The notes under the pieces are model-generated. The model was not told the DNA's origin. It saw nothing but the letters and a program-made list of their open reading frames with translations, and did not search any database. 64,000 bases of DNA from Apostichopus japonicus (lineage: Eukaryota > Echinodermata > Holothuroidea > Aspidochirotida > Stichopodidae). Positions 36,267 through 49,892 of the stretch are shown piece by piece. A program made the position numbers and the translations under genes. The stretch's first letter is position 1, and each line of letters starts with the position of its first letter. The stretch covers positions 25,770,077 through 25,834,076 of the forward strand of contig NC_092582.1 of the NCBI RefSeq assembly GCF_037975245.1, read 5' to 3'.

Positions 36267-37274
36267 TGACGTCATTTCTCTTCTACTTCTGTGGTTGTAC
36301 TATATGACATGATAACGTCATAACGTTGGGCATAATGTCCTTGTAAGGAACATTCGATACATTTAGCCCAATTTTCGGGGTGAACTTCTTAAAAATCTGA
36401 ATGAAAATGATGAGTATAGCCTACCTACACTCAATATAGGCTACATTGCATTTTGTTTCATTTTACATTTTTGCATTGAATTATGAAGCATTACTCTTAC
36501 GTTATTCTTGATATGATGACAGTGCGGGTGAGATATATCCGAAATTAATTCAAGTTATTTGCAATTCGGGATTAAATCGTAAAGCGGCTTTCCATAGGGT
36601 AGGATAGGATAGGATAGGATAAGATAGAATAGGATAGGATAGTATAGGAACTCGAAACGCAGGCTTGATAGAGTGTATCTTTAGCACACGTATACATCCT
36701 CAATAACTCTCAAGGCGCTAATGCAGTCTGGTGCTAGCATTCAGAGAGTAAGGAATCGATAAACTAACGCAGGGCGACAAGCAGTTCTGAATTATCCAAA
36801 TGATGCGATTACCTGGGGACCCCAAGGTCAGGCACAACAAGGTCAAGTGACCCCAATGTCGAGGGACCTCAAGGTTAAGGGGATCCTCTATGAACTCTTC
36901 AAAGCAACAGAAAGCAACTTTCTAAGTTTGTTTGTGACTGCACAACGTACTCAACGAGGAGATGCTGCATGTGTAGATTGTGCGTAAAATTGGCTAGATG
37001 TAGCAATGCCGTAACGATTACGGTAAGTGGCAGTATTCACTCGGATGAGTGGAATGTCATCAACGAATCAATGCAGTGGAAGAGAACGACTGCGCAGAAC
37101 ATAACCGACACAGTTTATGTCTCACTGGCTTAATCCTCATGACGTCATGATATGCTTCCTGCAGGTATACTGACGATCTATTCATTTCCAGACAGAGAAA
37201 TGAGTTTGAACATTATTGATGATATTCTTTACACCAATGAACTTGATCGATATTCCAAGCAGCTGATGACGTCA
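36267..37274. promoter_or_regulatory. Candidate enhancer: three perfect CRE palindromes and nuclear-receptor half sites
   Basis: The perfect cAMP-response element TGACGTCA occurs at 36267-36274, 37140-37147 and 37267-37274. Between them, AGGTCA half sites at 36825-36830 and 36840-36845 are followed by TGACCC at 36848-36853, an inverted pair with a 2-base spacer. The block is CpG-rich. CREB/ATF and nuclear-receptor binding are known for such motifs; that they act here is inference. Confidence 0.4.
36598..36650. repeat. (AGGAT)n pentanucleotide repeat
   Basis: About ten AGGAT units with a few A/G substitutions. Confidence 0.95.
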
Positions 37275-37663
37275 TTACATGCACAGATACTGAACAGATA
37301 GTATACAGCTGCTTTGTTTATGAATATGCAATAGATGGATATACATTAAACATGTACCGATGTTAACCTACTTTGCATATAAGAATGTGGGCTGAAGCTG
37401 ATCATATCATCAGTTGAAGTCATTATCAAATACTATCAGAACATTTGTTGTATGCCGAAGAAAAACTCATAAGCCGGAAGAATTTTTAATTGAATCTGTT
37501 ACAGGAGATGGAACACGTGTATCGGTAACACAAGCAGTCATTGAAGGTGAGCGTATGTAGAAATTAATAACTTCCCAATCTGCATGCAATTAAGAGAGGC
37601 CCAAACTAGAATGCTGATTCATTTACCTATTTGATTACCACATGCATACAAATTATTTACTTG

Positions 37664-39535
37664 TATGAATATATTCATATAGTACCAAAAAACATATGTA
37701 TGGGCCCACATATAGTACCATAAAGCCTATGTATACATATAGTACCACAAAACCTGTGTATATATATAGTACCATACAGCATATGTATACATATAGTACC
37801 ATAAGCATATGTATACATATAGTACCATAAGCATATGTATACATATAGTACCATAAGCATATGTATACATATAGTACCACAAAGTAAATGTTTACATATA
37901 TTACCATAAAGCGTATACATAGTGTCATAAAGCCTATGTATACATATAGTACCATAAAGCCTATGTATATATCGTATCATAAAGCATATGTATACATATA
38001 GTACCATAAAAGCCTATGTATGCATATATTACCATAAAGCGTATACATATAGTACCATAAAGCCTATATATATGCCTACATATAGTACCATAAAGCCTAT
38101 GTATACATATAGTACCATAAAGCCTACGTATACAAATAGTACCATACAGCAAATGTATACATATAGTACCATACAGCATATGTATACATATAGTACCATA
38201 CAGCATATGTATACATATAGTACCATAAGCATATGTATACATATAGTACCACAAAGCATATGTATACATATATTACCATAAAGCGTATACATATAGTACC
38301 ATAAAGCCTATGTATATATCGTATCATAAAGCATATGTATACATATAGTACCATAAAAGCCTATGTATGCATATATTACCATAAAGCGTATACATATAGT
38401 ACCATAAAGCCTATATATATGCCTACATATAGTACCATAAAGCCTATGTATACATATAGTACCATAAAGCCTACGTATACAAATAGTACCATACAGCAAA
38501 TGTATACATATAGTACCATACAGCATATGTATACATATAGTACCATAAGCATATGTATACATATAGTACCACAAAGCATATGTATACATATATTACCATA
38601 AAGCGTATACATATAGTACCATAAAAGCCTATGTATACATATATTACCGTAAAGTGTATACATATAGTACCATTAAGCATATGTATACATATAGTACCAT
38701 AAAGCATATGTATACAAATAGTACCATACAGCAAATGTATACATATAGTACCATACAGCATATGTATACATATAGTACCATACAGCATATGTATACATAT
38801 AGTACCATAAGCATATGTATACATATAGTACCACAAAGCATATGTATACATATATTACCATAAAGCGTATACATATAGTACCATAAAAGCCTATGTATAC
38901 ATATATTACCGTAAAGTGTATACATATAGTACCATTAAGCATATGTATACATATAGTACCATAAAGCATATGTATACAAATAGTACCATACAGCAAATGT
39001 ATACATATAGTACCATACAGCATATGTATACATATAGTACCATACAGCATATGTATACATATAGTACCATAAGCATATGTATACATATAGTACCACAAAG
39101 CATATGTATACATATATTACCATAAAGCGTATACATATAGTACCATAAAAGCCTATGTATACATATATTACCGTAAAGTGTATACATATAGTACCATTAA
39201 GCATATGTATACATATAGTACCATAAAGCATATGTATACAAATAGTACCATTAAGCATATGTATACATATAGTACCATAAAGCATATGTATACAAATAGT
39301 ACCATACAGCAAATGTATACATATAGTACCATACAGCATATGTATACATATAGTACCATACAGCATATGTATACATATAGTACCATAAAGCCTATGTATA
39401 CATATAATACTGTAAAAGCCTTTGTATACATATAGTACCATAAAGCATAGTACCACCAAGTCTATGTATACATATGGTACCACCGAGCCTATGTATACAT
39501 ATAGTACAACAAAGCCTATGTATACATGTAGTACC
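37664..39535. repeat. Long ~26-bp tandem array with higher-order repeats
   Basis: About 70 units built on TATGTATACATATAGTACC followed by ATAAAGC, ATACAGC or ATAAGC. Blocks of units are themselves repeated: a segment from 37988 recurs shifted by 347 bp with one unit lost, and a segment from 38644 recurs unchanged shifted by 262 bp. Nearly all frames are open on both strands, giving Tyr/Ile/Met-rich peptides up to 230 codons, which I treat as artefacts. Each unit contains the palindrome TATGTATACATA. Confidence 0.97.
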
Positions 39536-39539
39536 AGTA

Positions 39540-42500
39540 AGTCTGTAATTCTTCCTGTTAAGTGCGTTTTATTGATATTCTTGTTATATTTGTTAACCTT
39601 CATGGTTATAACCAGAGGCTGACTCACTTGTGTGTAAATAAACCCGTGTAAGACTGATTATACATTATAGTCGACATCACCAGTACGTACTGCTCAAATA
39701 TGCTATAGGAACTCAAATAATGGTCATTTCAACAGAACATTTACAGAACATTTACAGAACATCTACTGGTGCACTCCCAACGCAGTTTATCCAATCGACA
39801 CCACCCCAACCCCTCGTTAATGCATTGAAGTAATAAAATCCACCTCTGGAAAATTAAAAAAATTCTAGTAATAATAGACGAATATTTGGAGTTTATAATT
39901 GGCGGCTGTGGATATGTGATATGTTGTAGACCCGTAACAAAACAGACGAACCATCGCTATACCAGCTTTCCGGGTTTTATTTCGGTATCACATTTACAAA
40001 TATATTTATGTTCCTATTTTAAAAAAACTCCCCCTTTAAACCTTACTAGCTCGTCACTGAAAGTGGCTGGACGACTAAGTTTAAAGGTTAACTGGAATAT
40101 AGAAATATTACAAATAAAATATATCTACAAAAAGAAAATGTTTCCTCAGCTAATCATTGATAATGATGCCTAAGCTAATCCTTTCTGTCTTTTTCATTCA
40201 ATGGTTTTATGGGTACATCGTTTAATAATACCTTTCCCTCATGTAAGTAAGTGCGCGTGAATTGTAAATGTCTGTTCGTGTGTGTGCGTGTGTATGTGTT
40301 ATCAAGTTATGAAACTTGAATGAACCAATGGGACACAGACCAGCCGGGTTTCACATACTAAAATGTATGGTGTTGCCACCAAGGTATATAGGGGTCGGTA
40401 CAGCACATAGTTTGCGATTCGTGGTACAGACCCTCGTTAACCAATAATTCCGTCGCTTTTTCACACCTTATAGGCAATAAGGGGAGATTATGTAAACTAA
40501 TATACGTAAAGGGCATACGAAAGTTATCAAAATAGCTCAAAGATGATAGACAGATGTCAAATTGATCCTCAAAATAAGCAGAAAATTTGTTATCATGAGG
40601 TATTTTAAATTTTCCGTAATGCAGGTTTATAATTTTAATTTTATACGCCATGCAATTAACTAATAGGCTCACCAAACCGGAACATTTTGGGTATCTTCTT
40701 GTCCTCTCTGTTCAGTGTAACATGTATTGGTTGAGACGTAACGGTGTGTATATCTGTTCTGCTGGATAGATGGACGCATATGTTAACATGGGGATACACA
40801 CCCCTGAAACCATATTATATGGTACCGTATTTATATAATACAACTCGTCAACTTTTTTGAAAACCTGCTATCCGCGGCTCAAAGCGTTCTTACTTCTCGC
40901 TAGAAATGAAGGGGGGAAATGGGTAATGACCTTTTTTTCGCAAGTTACCGGTAACAGGCCTATACTGTGTACGTATATATACTTTAGACTCGTTGACTTT
41001 AGGGAGACAACAGTAACTGTAGGTCAATGGGAAACCAAGGCGGAAATTAACGACAAGTTCGAGGGAAGCGTACCCAAACTGACAATGTAAGGCGCTTCCT
41101 CTTTGAATTATTTTACGTTCTTGTATTCACTACGGAAGCAGAAGGGCCTCCTGTACTTTTGCTTTAATCTTAGATGAACTTTGCAGTATTTTGTTGTGAG
41201 GTCGCCATGGAAACCACGGACGGTTAACTGACTTTATAATGAAAGGCCATCTGTGATAGTTTTATGGTTATCCTGTCATGTACAGAAATCCTTTAGCGAT
41301 TCTAGACATTGTAAAGTTTGTTGTGTTAACTACGACTCTTCCACGGCTTTTTTTTTCTGTGTACGGTAAGTTATACTGCTGCTGTTCTTTGGGGTATTGC
41401 TTACTCCCTCTGTAACGGCCCACTTCAACAGAGGAAAGGCAACAACCAAACGAGGAGTTGTGCACGGAATCATAAGTCTGCTGTTTGGGTTGCACAGGTG
41501 TAAACCAAACTCCCCTAAAGCTATAACGCCTCTAGAATTATCAGCACGATTCTCAAGAACTCCATGGGACCACGCGCGCACTGTTCACGCGTAACTGACT
41601 TGAGGACAGCTGGATAGAAGCTGGATGGGAAGTGAGGGAGGTTGGGGCTGTGGAGGGGCTGTTTGTCATATTATCGAGTGAGTTCCAAAGGACGCTGGTA
41701 TGCAAAGGAAAACCTTCAACTTTCTTGACTGCAACTTGAACATAGAATCATGTGGACGTGTCTTGCTCTCACGCATTGAGTTACGATAGACTATCACAGA
41801 CTATCACAGACTAGTATATATCATGAGACGGCACAGTGTTGGAAACTGTGTCTGAAGGGACAGTTAGCCAATGCTAAAAGGTCAATACCAAAAGGTCAAT
41901 GCCAAAGGGCCGTAGCAATGTCCTTGTGTCCGAGATTAATTACATAGAATGGGTTACAGTTATAATGTTTTTCATATTTTGACATTAGACGGTACACTCT
42001 CCCCATACATCATAATTCTGTGTAATGTAAGATTTGCCTTTACTTTAACATATGTATTATTTGCATAGTAGCAGGTTGCTATGCGGTACCAGGCAGATGT
42101 TAACTTTGTTAAGGGACATGCAATGCATCACATGAAGTACAGAGCATAAAGTTGGTCAATATGTCTCAAGTGGACAAATTAAAGAGTGCCGGAGAAAGAA
42201 AAGATATGAATGGAACCAGATCACTTGATCACATGTCTCCCGCATCAACATTGAATCGGTGTATACATAACTTACATCATTACACAAACTGCTATAGAAT
42301 GTAAACATCCTTGGATGTGGGAGAATCCATACACAGTGCACGCAGTGACATAAATAGAGGGCGCTATGGCGGTATGTTAGTTTGAGCCGCATATTACTAC
42401 CACAGGATAACGTTAGACAATTTACATACAGAATTCTACTTGTATAAATGTGTACTCATATGAAATATTTATACAAAAACTCTCGATCTGTTGGGGAAAT

Positions 42501-45500
42501 AAAGTATATCACGCAATTTATAAAAGCTAGATGACGGGCACGTGACAAGCAATAGGAACGTTGAGGACAGTTAAGAACTGAATGACCGAACTGACCACTT
42601 TTACCGTAGACTTATTGATTACAAAATTGATGGGAAAGGAGTGAGGAAAGATAAATATATTGGTTTGATATTAAAAATTCTCACCTGGCAATACTTCCAG
42701 GTATTCAGAGGGGTTAAGGGTAAACTTGGGTGGAGGGGGAGGGGTGTGGATAATAAATTGTTTTCGAACATTCAAAGCTCGGAAACAAAAAGCTGGGTTT
42801 CATTTAGTAACAAGTGAACTTTTAAATTACTCTATGACAAAGAAACACATGTGATATGTAATGCTTTCATCTTTTTCCCCTATAAAAGAGCATTGGAATA
42901 TTCTCCTTCAAGAACAGTGGTGGTTATGGTTTCCGTCAATATTTGTTTTGTAAGAGCGACCTCACATTGGACCAGCCACACGTCAAGTGGGGTACATGTT
43001 ACACTGTGGTTTGTAACTCGTCATTGCTGTGTGACCCCCCTGCTCTGGTGAAACCATATTTTACAACGGCCCGCTGAAATATGTCTAATGTTATCACTTT
43101 TCATTTCATAACACTTATTATTTTGTTGGTGGAATGTGATAACATCAAAGTCAAGTCAACATGAAGTTATGTAGCCTATCACATGGTTGCACCGCAGTAC
43201 TCAAATTATATTCACTAAAATAATTAATAGATTTAGGCTATGCTCATAATGAAAAGAAACATTTGTCAAACTCAACGTTAAACGTCATAACGTATATATT
43301 TAGTACGGGTTAGACGCTGATTACATATAAACACTGCACAGCTTGAGATACACAGGTGGTGGATGCTATCTAAACGTACCAAACGATAGTACATCATCAC
43401 AGTTTAACAGTAAGATCATATAACGTACAAATAACGTACAAAAGACGTAATTCCAATGAGAGATAGAGAGAAATCACTCTTGGACAATCGTTCTCCACAA
43501 TTATCACTCTTTCTTGGGAAGGTAATGTCAGCCTCCTCTGACAAAATGAATTGCAGCAAATTTAGCTCTAATGGGGTGAAAGAGTGAAACCTCAGTCTAA
43601 GGAGTGCTTAAATGCATGTTTTAAAGAGTGTTTAAATGTTACACACTTGCTTATACATTGCAGTACAAATCGCCAACATGGGAAAATGGAGGCTCAAAAA
43701 TAGGTACTATTTATGTATGTATATGATTATTTATCTTTAGCTTTTTGAATCTATTTATAAACTAATTATTAAAATATGCCTGCACAAAAGAGCCGATTCA
43801 TCATTTTAACAGGAACCGTATGCCTTCCCTCAGGGATTCTAGGAACGGACACAAAGAACTGAAGCAGGTTCTTCAGCCAACATGTTTTCCATAAACTTTA
43901 TTAGGAATTAAAATCTGTTTCCAGCTCTCGATTTCGACAGAAAACTACCAAAAAAAAAACATTTCATGGAAACGTGAATTATAATCTATTAATTTGAAAG
44001 TTTCGATTGAATTGAAGTAGAAAATTACTGCAATATACTTGCCAAGGGTCGACCTAGTTTTTTTTAATAGGAATAAGTTTCATAAAAAATTACCTATACC
44101 TACCTACCTTCCTCCCTTCCTACCCCCCCCCCACACACTCCTTATCACCCTACTCCTATACCCCCACTCATTATCACCCTACTCCAATTCCTTCCTACCC
44201 CCCCCACACTCATTATTACCCTACTCCACTTTGTCAAATTGCCTAACAATTATAGAGGGTAATATCACTTCTAATTAATATATTCAATATTCAATCTTCT
44301 AAATGATATCGTTCATTGCTGAGAGGAGAAAAGTATACACATGTCAAAAATTCACAAATAATAGTAGAAAATACTTGAAAATATTAACAAGAGATACAAA
44401 AAATATAGTAACAACTTAACAAGAATTCAAAAACATTTTATTGTTAATTGCAAACTAGAGGAAATCTCTTTGTTTTTTCAAATATAGAGTATTTAGTGAT
44501 TCCCATTTTTTGTAGAATCTGCTAAAATCATTCTTTGGTTTCAACGAAATTGGATTATGGGATCATAATATAGTATTTACTTCCCAACTGGGTTGACCTA
44601 CTTACTATAACATTCACAACAGCCAAGTCATCAACTGATTAGCCGAAACTTTCAGTTTCAGTAAAAGCCTTAATACTTGGAAACTCGGCCACATGTTTCA
44701 GACAGATCTTTCCGCTTCGGTTTCCGGATAATAATAATCAACAACATTAAATTATGTCTACATTTTCTTGAAAGACTTGTTAGAAAAACCTTTCAACTGC
44801 CCCATCAAAGAAGAACGAATTCGAAAATAGCCATTGGCACTAATCCAACATGTCGCGTTATGTTTATTCTTTATCAATCGACAAGCTTTTCCCGAATTTT
44901 AAATACTTGGTCCCTTAAACGCCTTTACCGCGCCACGTGGTTCTTTCATGGGGCGCCGCAAGGGACATATAATTCCACTGTTTAAAGAAGGACCAGGAAT
45001 TTCGTCTATAAAGTGGGAAACGCTTTTGTTGAATCACACTTTGAAATAATCGGCCGGAGTTGAGAAAATAATTGTAAATACAATTTTTACGAGTGACAAA
45101 TGTGATTAGAAAATGAACACCTGCTGTTCAAAACATCTCTTGATAAACTGAGAAGAAACTTGGTGAAGTAGAGGCTCGCTGGAAATAGTTTGGGACACTT
45201 TCTAGCAATCTTTACCCAAATTGGGGGGAGTGGGGAAGATGGGGGGGGCGGTGCAATGCCAGTGACATTTAAATATAGCTTCGTTTATTTTGAATTTATA
45301 TTCGAATTAGTATTTATAAGGAATCAATAATACTTAAGAGTTGTTGTTGTTTTCTAACTTTTCAAAGGTGTTCTAAGCGATAAGTTCTTAGCGATGGATC
45401 AAGAGTAGGGTTCCCGGAAAATGCTCGACATAATTCTACCTGCCGTATAGTCGAGGCTGCCCCCCCCCCCCTCCTTCGGCTAAAAAACACTTTGTTTAGG

Positions 45501-45900
45501 TGCTCAGAGTGTTGCACAGAACCGGGCTAAACGTGGAATGAGCCTCCCTACAATAACTTTAACTTGTGCTACGGCTGTTATATTTTCCTCCCCTTTCTAC
45601 ATATACGCTTAGAGACCCGGCGCGATCACAGGAGGAAAGATTCACACACAGAAGCAATCACAGGAACGAATCGCTCAGAGCGAGATGAATAGTATAAGGA
45701 TCGACCCAGAGCGTTGAGCAAAGACAGATTGGCCGATACGCCTTAACAAAGGCTAGGCTACACGGGAACGTATAATTATGTTCTTCGAATTGTGGCCAGG
45801 TTACTTTTGTTGTGATAACACGTTACATGGACAATCAATAAGACTGACATACAATGTTAACATATTACCAAAATAAAGTTAATCACAAGAAACAGACGGA
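39540..45900. other. Intergenic sequence, no gene recognised
   Basis: Moderately CpG-containing sequence. Frames of 60-105 codons lack recognisable domains. Near 44090-44230 there are about three diverged copies of a pyrimidine-rich unit (CTTCCTACCCCCCC with TTATCACCCTACTCC). Confidence 0.4.
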
Positions 45901-45904
45901 TATC

Positions 45905-45965
45905 CATACATACATATATATATATATATGTATGGATATATATATATATATATATATATATACAT

Positions 45966-46003
<38 letters not shown>

Positions 46004-46067
46004 ATATATATGGATATATATGGATATATATATGGATATATATATGGATATATATATGGATATATAT

Positions 46068-46139
<72 letters not shown>

Positions 46140-46150
46140 ATATATATATC
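45905..46150. repeat. (TA)n / (TATATGGA)n microsatellite
   Basis: TA tracts are interrupted at intervals by GGATATATATGGA-type units. The frames it opens on both strands (Ile/Tyr repeats) are artefacts. Confidence 0.97.
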
Positions 46151-48122
46151 AGACCGGAAGGCAACAGTATCAAAATATGGCAGTAGCTTCTTATTTTACG
46201 TCCCTACCCCTGTCCACCCTCCCCTCCCCATGCCACCCAGTCGCCTCAAATATTGAGACCTATGCTGTTATTATGTTTTGTTGTATTTCTATTTAAAGGA
46301 ACAGAGTTGCATTTTACCCTGTTTGCAAGGACCGTTTTGTTTTTCTCTACCGCGGTGGCGCCAGAGTTGTCCGTTGGGACACATTGCCCCTGCATGAGTC
46401 TTTCCCCCCAGGCTACAGATAAACTCGTTTCCAGACTGAAACAAGTCTGTCTTACGAATTAATAATGAAAGCAACTGTTTCTGGTTTAATTATAAACAAA
46501 CCGCAGAAAAATACATGTTTTGTTTCTTCATTAAAAAGGTATCAGTGATAAGGTCACTCTTGTCGCGAGAGAAAGACGCTGAAAGAATCTTTGCTTTAGA
46601 GGTCAAATGTCAATTATCATTTCAATCTTTACGATCTTCAGACGCCCACACCCAATGGCCGCCAATTGGGCCGTTATTGAGAATTAAACTTATTAGCGTC
46701 CGTCCATTACCATAATTAAATCAGAGAGCTCCGAGGACTATGACCACAATCATGTTACTGTGCACCGCGCTGAAATCTGTTGATATTTCTAGCTATTTGA
46801 TGGAGGTGCGGAGGGGGTGAGGGGTGAGTTTGGGTGAATACACTGTGACGTGATGCACCATTCAACTATAGGATCTGTACAACCTGTTAGTTACCACGGT
46901 CGTCGTCTCTCGGCCGAGAGCATGCCGCTGTTCTTTAGGTAATCACCCCTCCCTCCATATTTAATACTCTCAGATCCTTGATGAAGGTGTTAACAATGGA
47001 GAGCCACGCAGTGTACGTTTAACCAGTGCAATACTTTCCTCTATAGTAAACCTGTACGAACAAAGTAACTTTGACTAAAGGGACTAGATGTTGTTGTTTT
47101 TTAATACAGGAATGTTACCATGTGTCACATATTGTAATAGAGTAGATCTGTGTTATCGTGTCACGTGACTGCGTACAGGGCGCTCGTTATCCAACACGTT
47201 CAACATAGTAAAGTACTATATGTCAGACAACTAACCCCTGCATATACGATATCAACATTAAACACCTAAATTGTATCAGAACTTACAAGGCTCGTGACTT
47301 AAGCAGCCCAACACTATAGCGACCCGATGAAGAGTCTTAACAGAAATGCCTATGGGATGGAGACGGCCGGGGGTTGGGGGAGGTGGGGGGGTCTGGAACA
47401 CCCGTGAGAAAACACCGAAAGATAACCGAAAAAGTGGTGGACGTTGGTGGGCACATGAAGGAAGTTAGAGCACACGTATTGCACACAGGGCTATATACAT
47501 CCGCAACGTGTTAAATATTCTATCAAACGACGATGATAATTTAGCCGCAGTCATGCGATGTTCCTTGAACGCACCCCTCCCATCTAAATCGGTGTTATGC
47601 CAAACGCCTTTTACACAGATGCCCATAAAATCGTGACCTTTTGGACACGAGAACTACCTTATGGGATAAACCTTGACCGTGTGTCTTTTCGTCCAAAGGT
47701 GTTGAGTAGGTTACTGAAACAGCGTAAACAAAACAATAAGGAGATTACGACTGCTGTTTACGAACTCGTAACTCTGACAAACGGTCATAAATAATCGCCT
47801 TGGTTAAAACAACTGGTTTCCGATTCTAACACACCGTGTCCATAGGATAATGTACTTCTCGGCACGATTCTTTTAAAGGGTAACAAATTATGTCGAAAAC
47901 AGGCTTGAATTGTTAAGAAACTTGGGTCGTAAAGACGCTTGAAGGAAAATTCTGTTTGTAAAAGCATAGAAAGTTCTTGTTTACAAAACAAACGCGTTAA
48001 ATTGTCTTCACTGGTCGGTGTGAAACAGATCCTGATAATCTATTTACTGGCAAAGATACGGATTCTTGTCAAGTTTTGTTGTGGGTCGGGTGGTAAAAGA
48101 GTAAAAGTGTATGTGAATTGTG
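46151..48122. other. Intergenic sequence, no gene recognised
   Basis: It contains a G-quadruplex-prone block at 47367-47395 (GGCCGGGGGTTGGGGGAGGT, then a G7 run). No supported coding region. Confidence 0.35.
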
Positions 48123-48507
48123 ATATACATCAGTGGCGTATAAGGTACTTTTGAGTGGGGGGGGGGGGGGCTGAAGACTGATGGCCGGCCTGGGGGAAGG
48201 GTCTAAGGGGAGGGGGTGACCCCCTTTGGAATTTTTTGCCATTTCCAGGTGGCCTCAGATGCAATTTGGTGCAATATAGCACACTTCAACACCCACTCCA
48301 TTTTGTAAACTTAATTTTGTATTTTCACCAATGCAATTTGGTGCTCCAAATGAGATTTTTTCTCATTTGGAAATGAAAAAGGGGTTTTCTGACTTGCGGA
48401 GCGGGGGGGGGGGGGTGGGGGCGGAATGATACTTCCGCCCCTCCACATTTTTCACTGGGGTGAGCTGGCGCCCCCAGCCCCCCGGTTCCTACGCCCTTGA
48501 TATACAT
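48123..48507. mobile_element. hAT-type MITE, 369 bp, with perfect 8-bp TSD
   Basis: The element spans 48131-48499. Left end CAGTGGCGTATAAGG; right end as complement CAAGGGCGTAGGAACCGGGG. The duplication ATATACAT is perfect on both sides (48123-48130 and 48500-48507). A 14-base G run begins 26 bases inside the left end, as in the 32025-32395 element, and is followed by CTG in both. No coding capacity. Confidence 0.92.
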
Positions 48508-49164
48508 GCATGATGAGTAACATCATTGTGTCAAAGTCTTTGTGCTGACTTCTTGCCTAAACCAAATGGAATCTATGGGGTTGGTGATGGGGTGTGTATG
48601 TGTGGGTATGTGCATGGGTGCGTGTGTATGCGTTTGCGTGTTTGTTTGACAGAAGACTTGAGGGTTGTAAACATTATAGCTCCAAAAGCAACGCACTGAT
48701 GAACTAATATGAACACGTACCATACCATTTTGTTTCGTGTAGAGGTCAAAGGTTAGTTAATGTCAACGGAGGTGAAAATATGAAAACTTTGTAAACATTT
48801 TTTCAAAAGCAAACCTTTGGGACGAACAACATACTTGATATTCAGATCCACTTTGGGTCCAAGAGTACTGCATCGGTTAAGGTCAGTCATCAGAGGTAAA
48901 TATCCGACAACCTTACAAACACGGGGCCCGTTAAATCGAAATGTCAAACTTAGATACACGTCAAATTTGGTGTGAAGTTCCTCATTAATTTAAATTAAAC
49001 TTTACTGTTAAAAATGCCTAAAACTCGTGGGCAGTCTGTTAGAGTTAGTTGTTTTCATTTCAATTCGTACCTCTTAGAGATTGTTCCTCATGCGCTCTCA
49101 GATCACGTAACACCACAGTCACCGAAACAATTTCCATACGGAACCATTTCAACGGTCCATACTG

Positions 49165-49183
49165 CCCCCCCCCCCCCCCCCCC
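49165..49183. repeat. Poly(C) tract, 19 bases
   Basis: The longest of several C or G runs in the window; others of 14-16 bases are near 32051, 48157, 50606 and 58103. Confidence 0.95.
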
Positions 49184-49815
49184 GCTTGTTCGTATTGTCA
49201 ACTCTTATAGAATGTAACAAACACAATTAATGAATTCATGGCACTAAAGCTGTTTTTGAAATTTTGTGTTTACTTTCATTGACCAGATTTGTGTTGATGT
49301 ATGTATGTATGTATATAGTTCCTTTCATTCATTGAATGTTCATATATACCGTTAACTCACGTTATTACATGGTAACTTTAAAAAAAAAAACACCTTTACA
49401 CATACGTTGTATTAAACCGACACGGTATTAAGCAGATTAAGCGAGTACAACATCATGGTATGATAACGGATAAGAGTATAAGGCCCTCGGTAAGGAGTAC
49501 GGGTGTGTGTAATCACGCAATTAGCTATAGTACCCCAACTATATTTCCTGAATGCCCTTCGGAGTACTAATATGCGAGTAAATATTAATGAGGGCGAGCC
49601 CGAATACAACCATCTATAGGCTTGAACACAAGTACGTGTACTACGGACTCAATACAAATCATGTAACAAGCCGTGTTGCAATTCGTACTGACTATAATTG
49701 TATCAAGTACTCCATTATTACATAGCAATGCTCTGTAACTGACTTGATTAAAAACACTGTGAACGTTTCAACTATTAGTGACAACTGTGTTAGAGTTTCT
49801 AACAGATGTTCTGAT

Positions 49816-49892
49816 TGGGGGGAACGATGGAGGTGGTGGTGGGAGGGGGTGGTATGGGTTGGGGTTTGGGGGTTAGGGGGTTGGGGGAGGGT
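49816..49892 (+). other. G-quadruplex-prone G-rich block
   Basis: Repeated G3-G6 tracts with short loops, ending GGGTTGGGGTTTGGGGGTTA and then GGGGGTTGGGGGAGGG. The spacing meets the usual intramolecular quadruplex pattern many times over. Confidence 0.85.

Noticed and set aside
37653-39627. Long Tyr/Ile/Met/His-rich frames on both strands, up to 230 codons
   Set aside because: They follow the ~26-bp satellite unit; open frames on both strands with the same periodicity are artefacts.
45854-46296. 110-122-codon frames of Ile/Tyr repeats
   Set aside because: They are translations of the TA/TATATGGA microsatellite.
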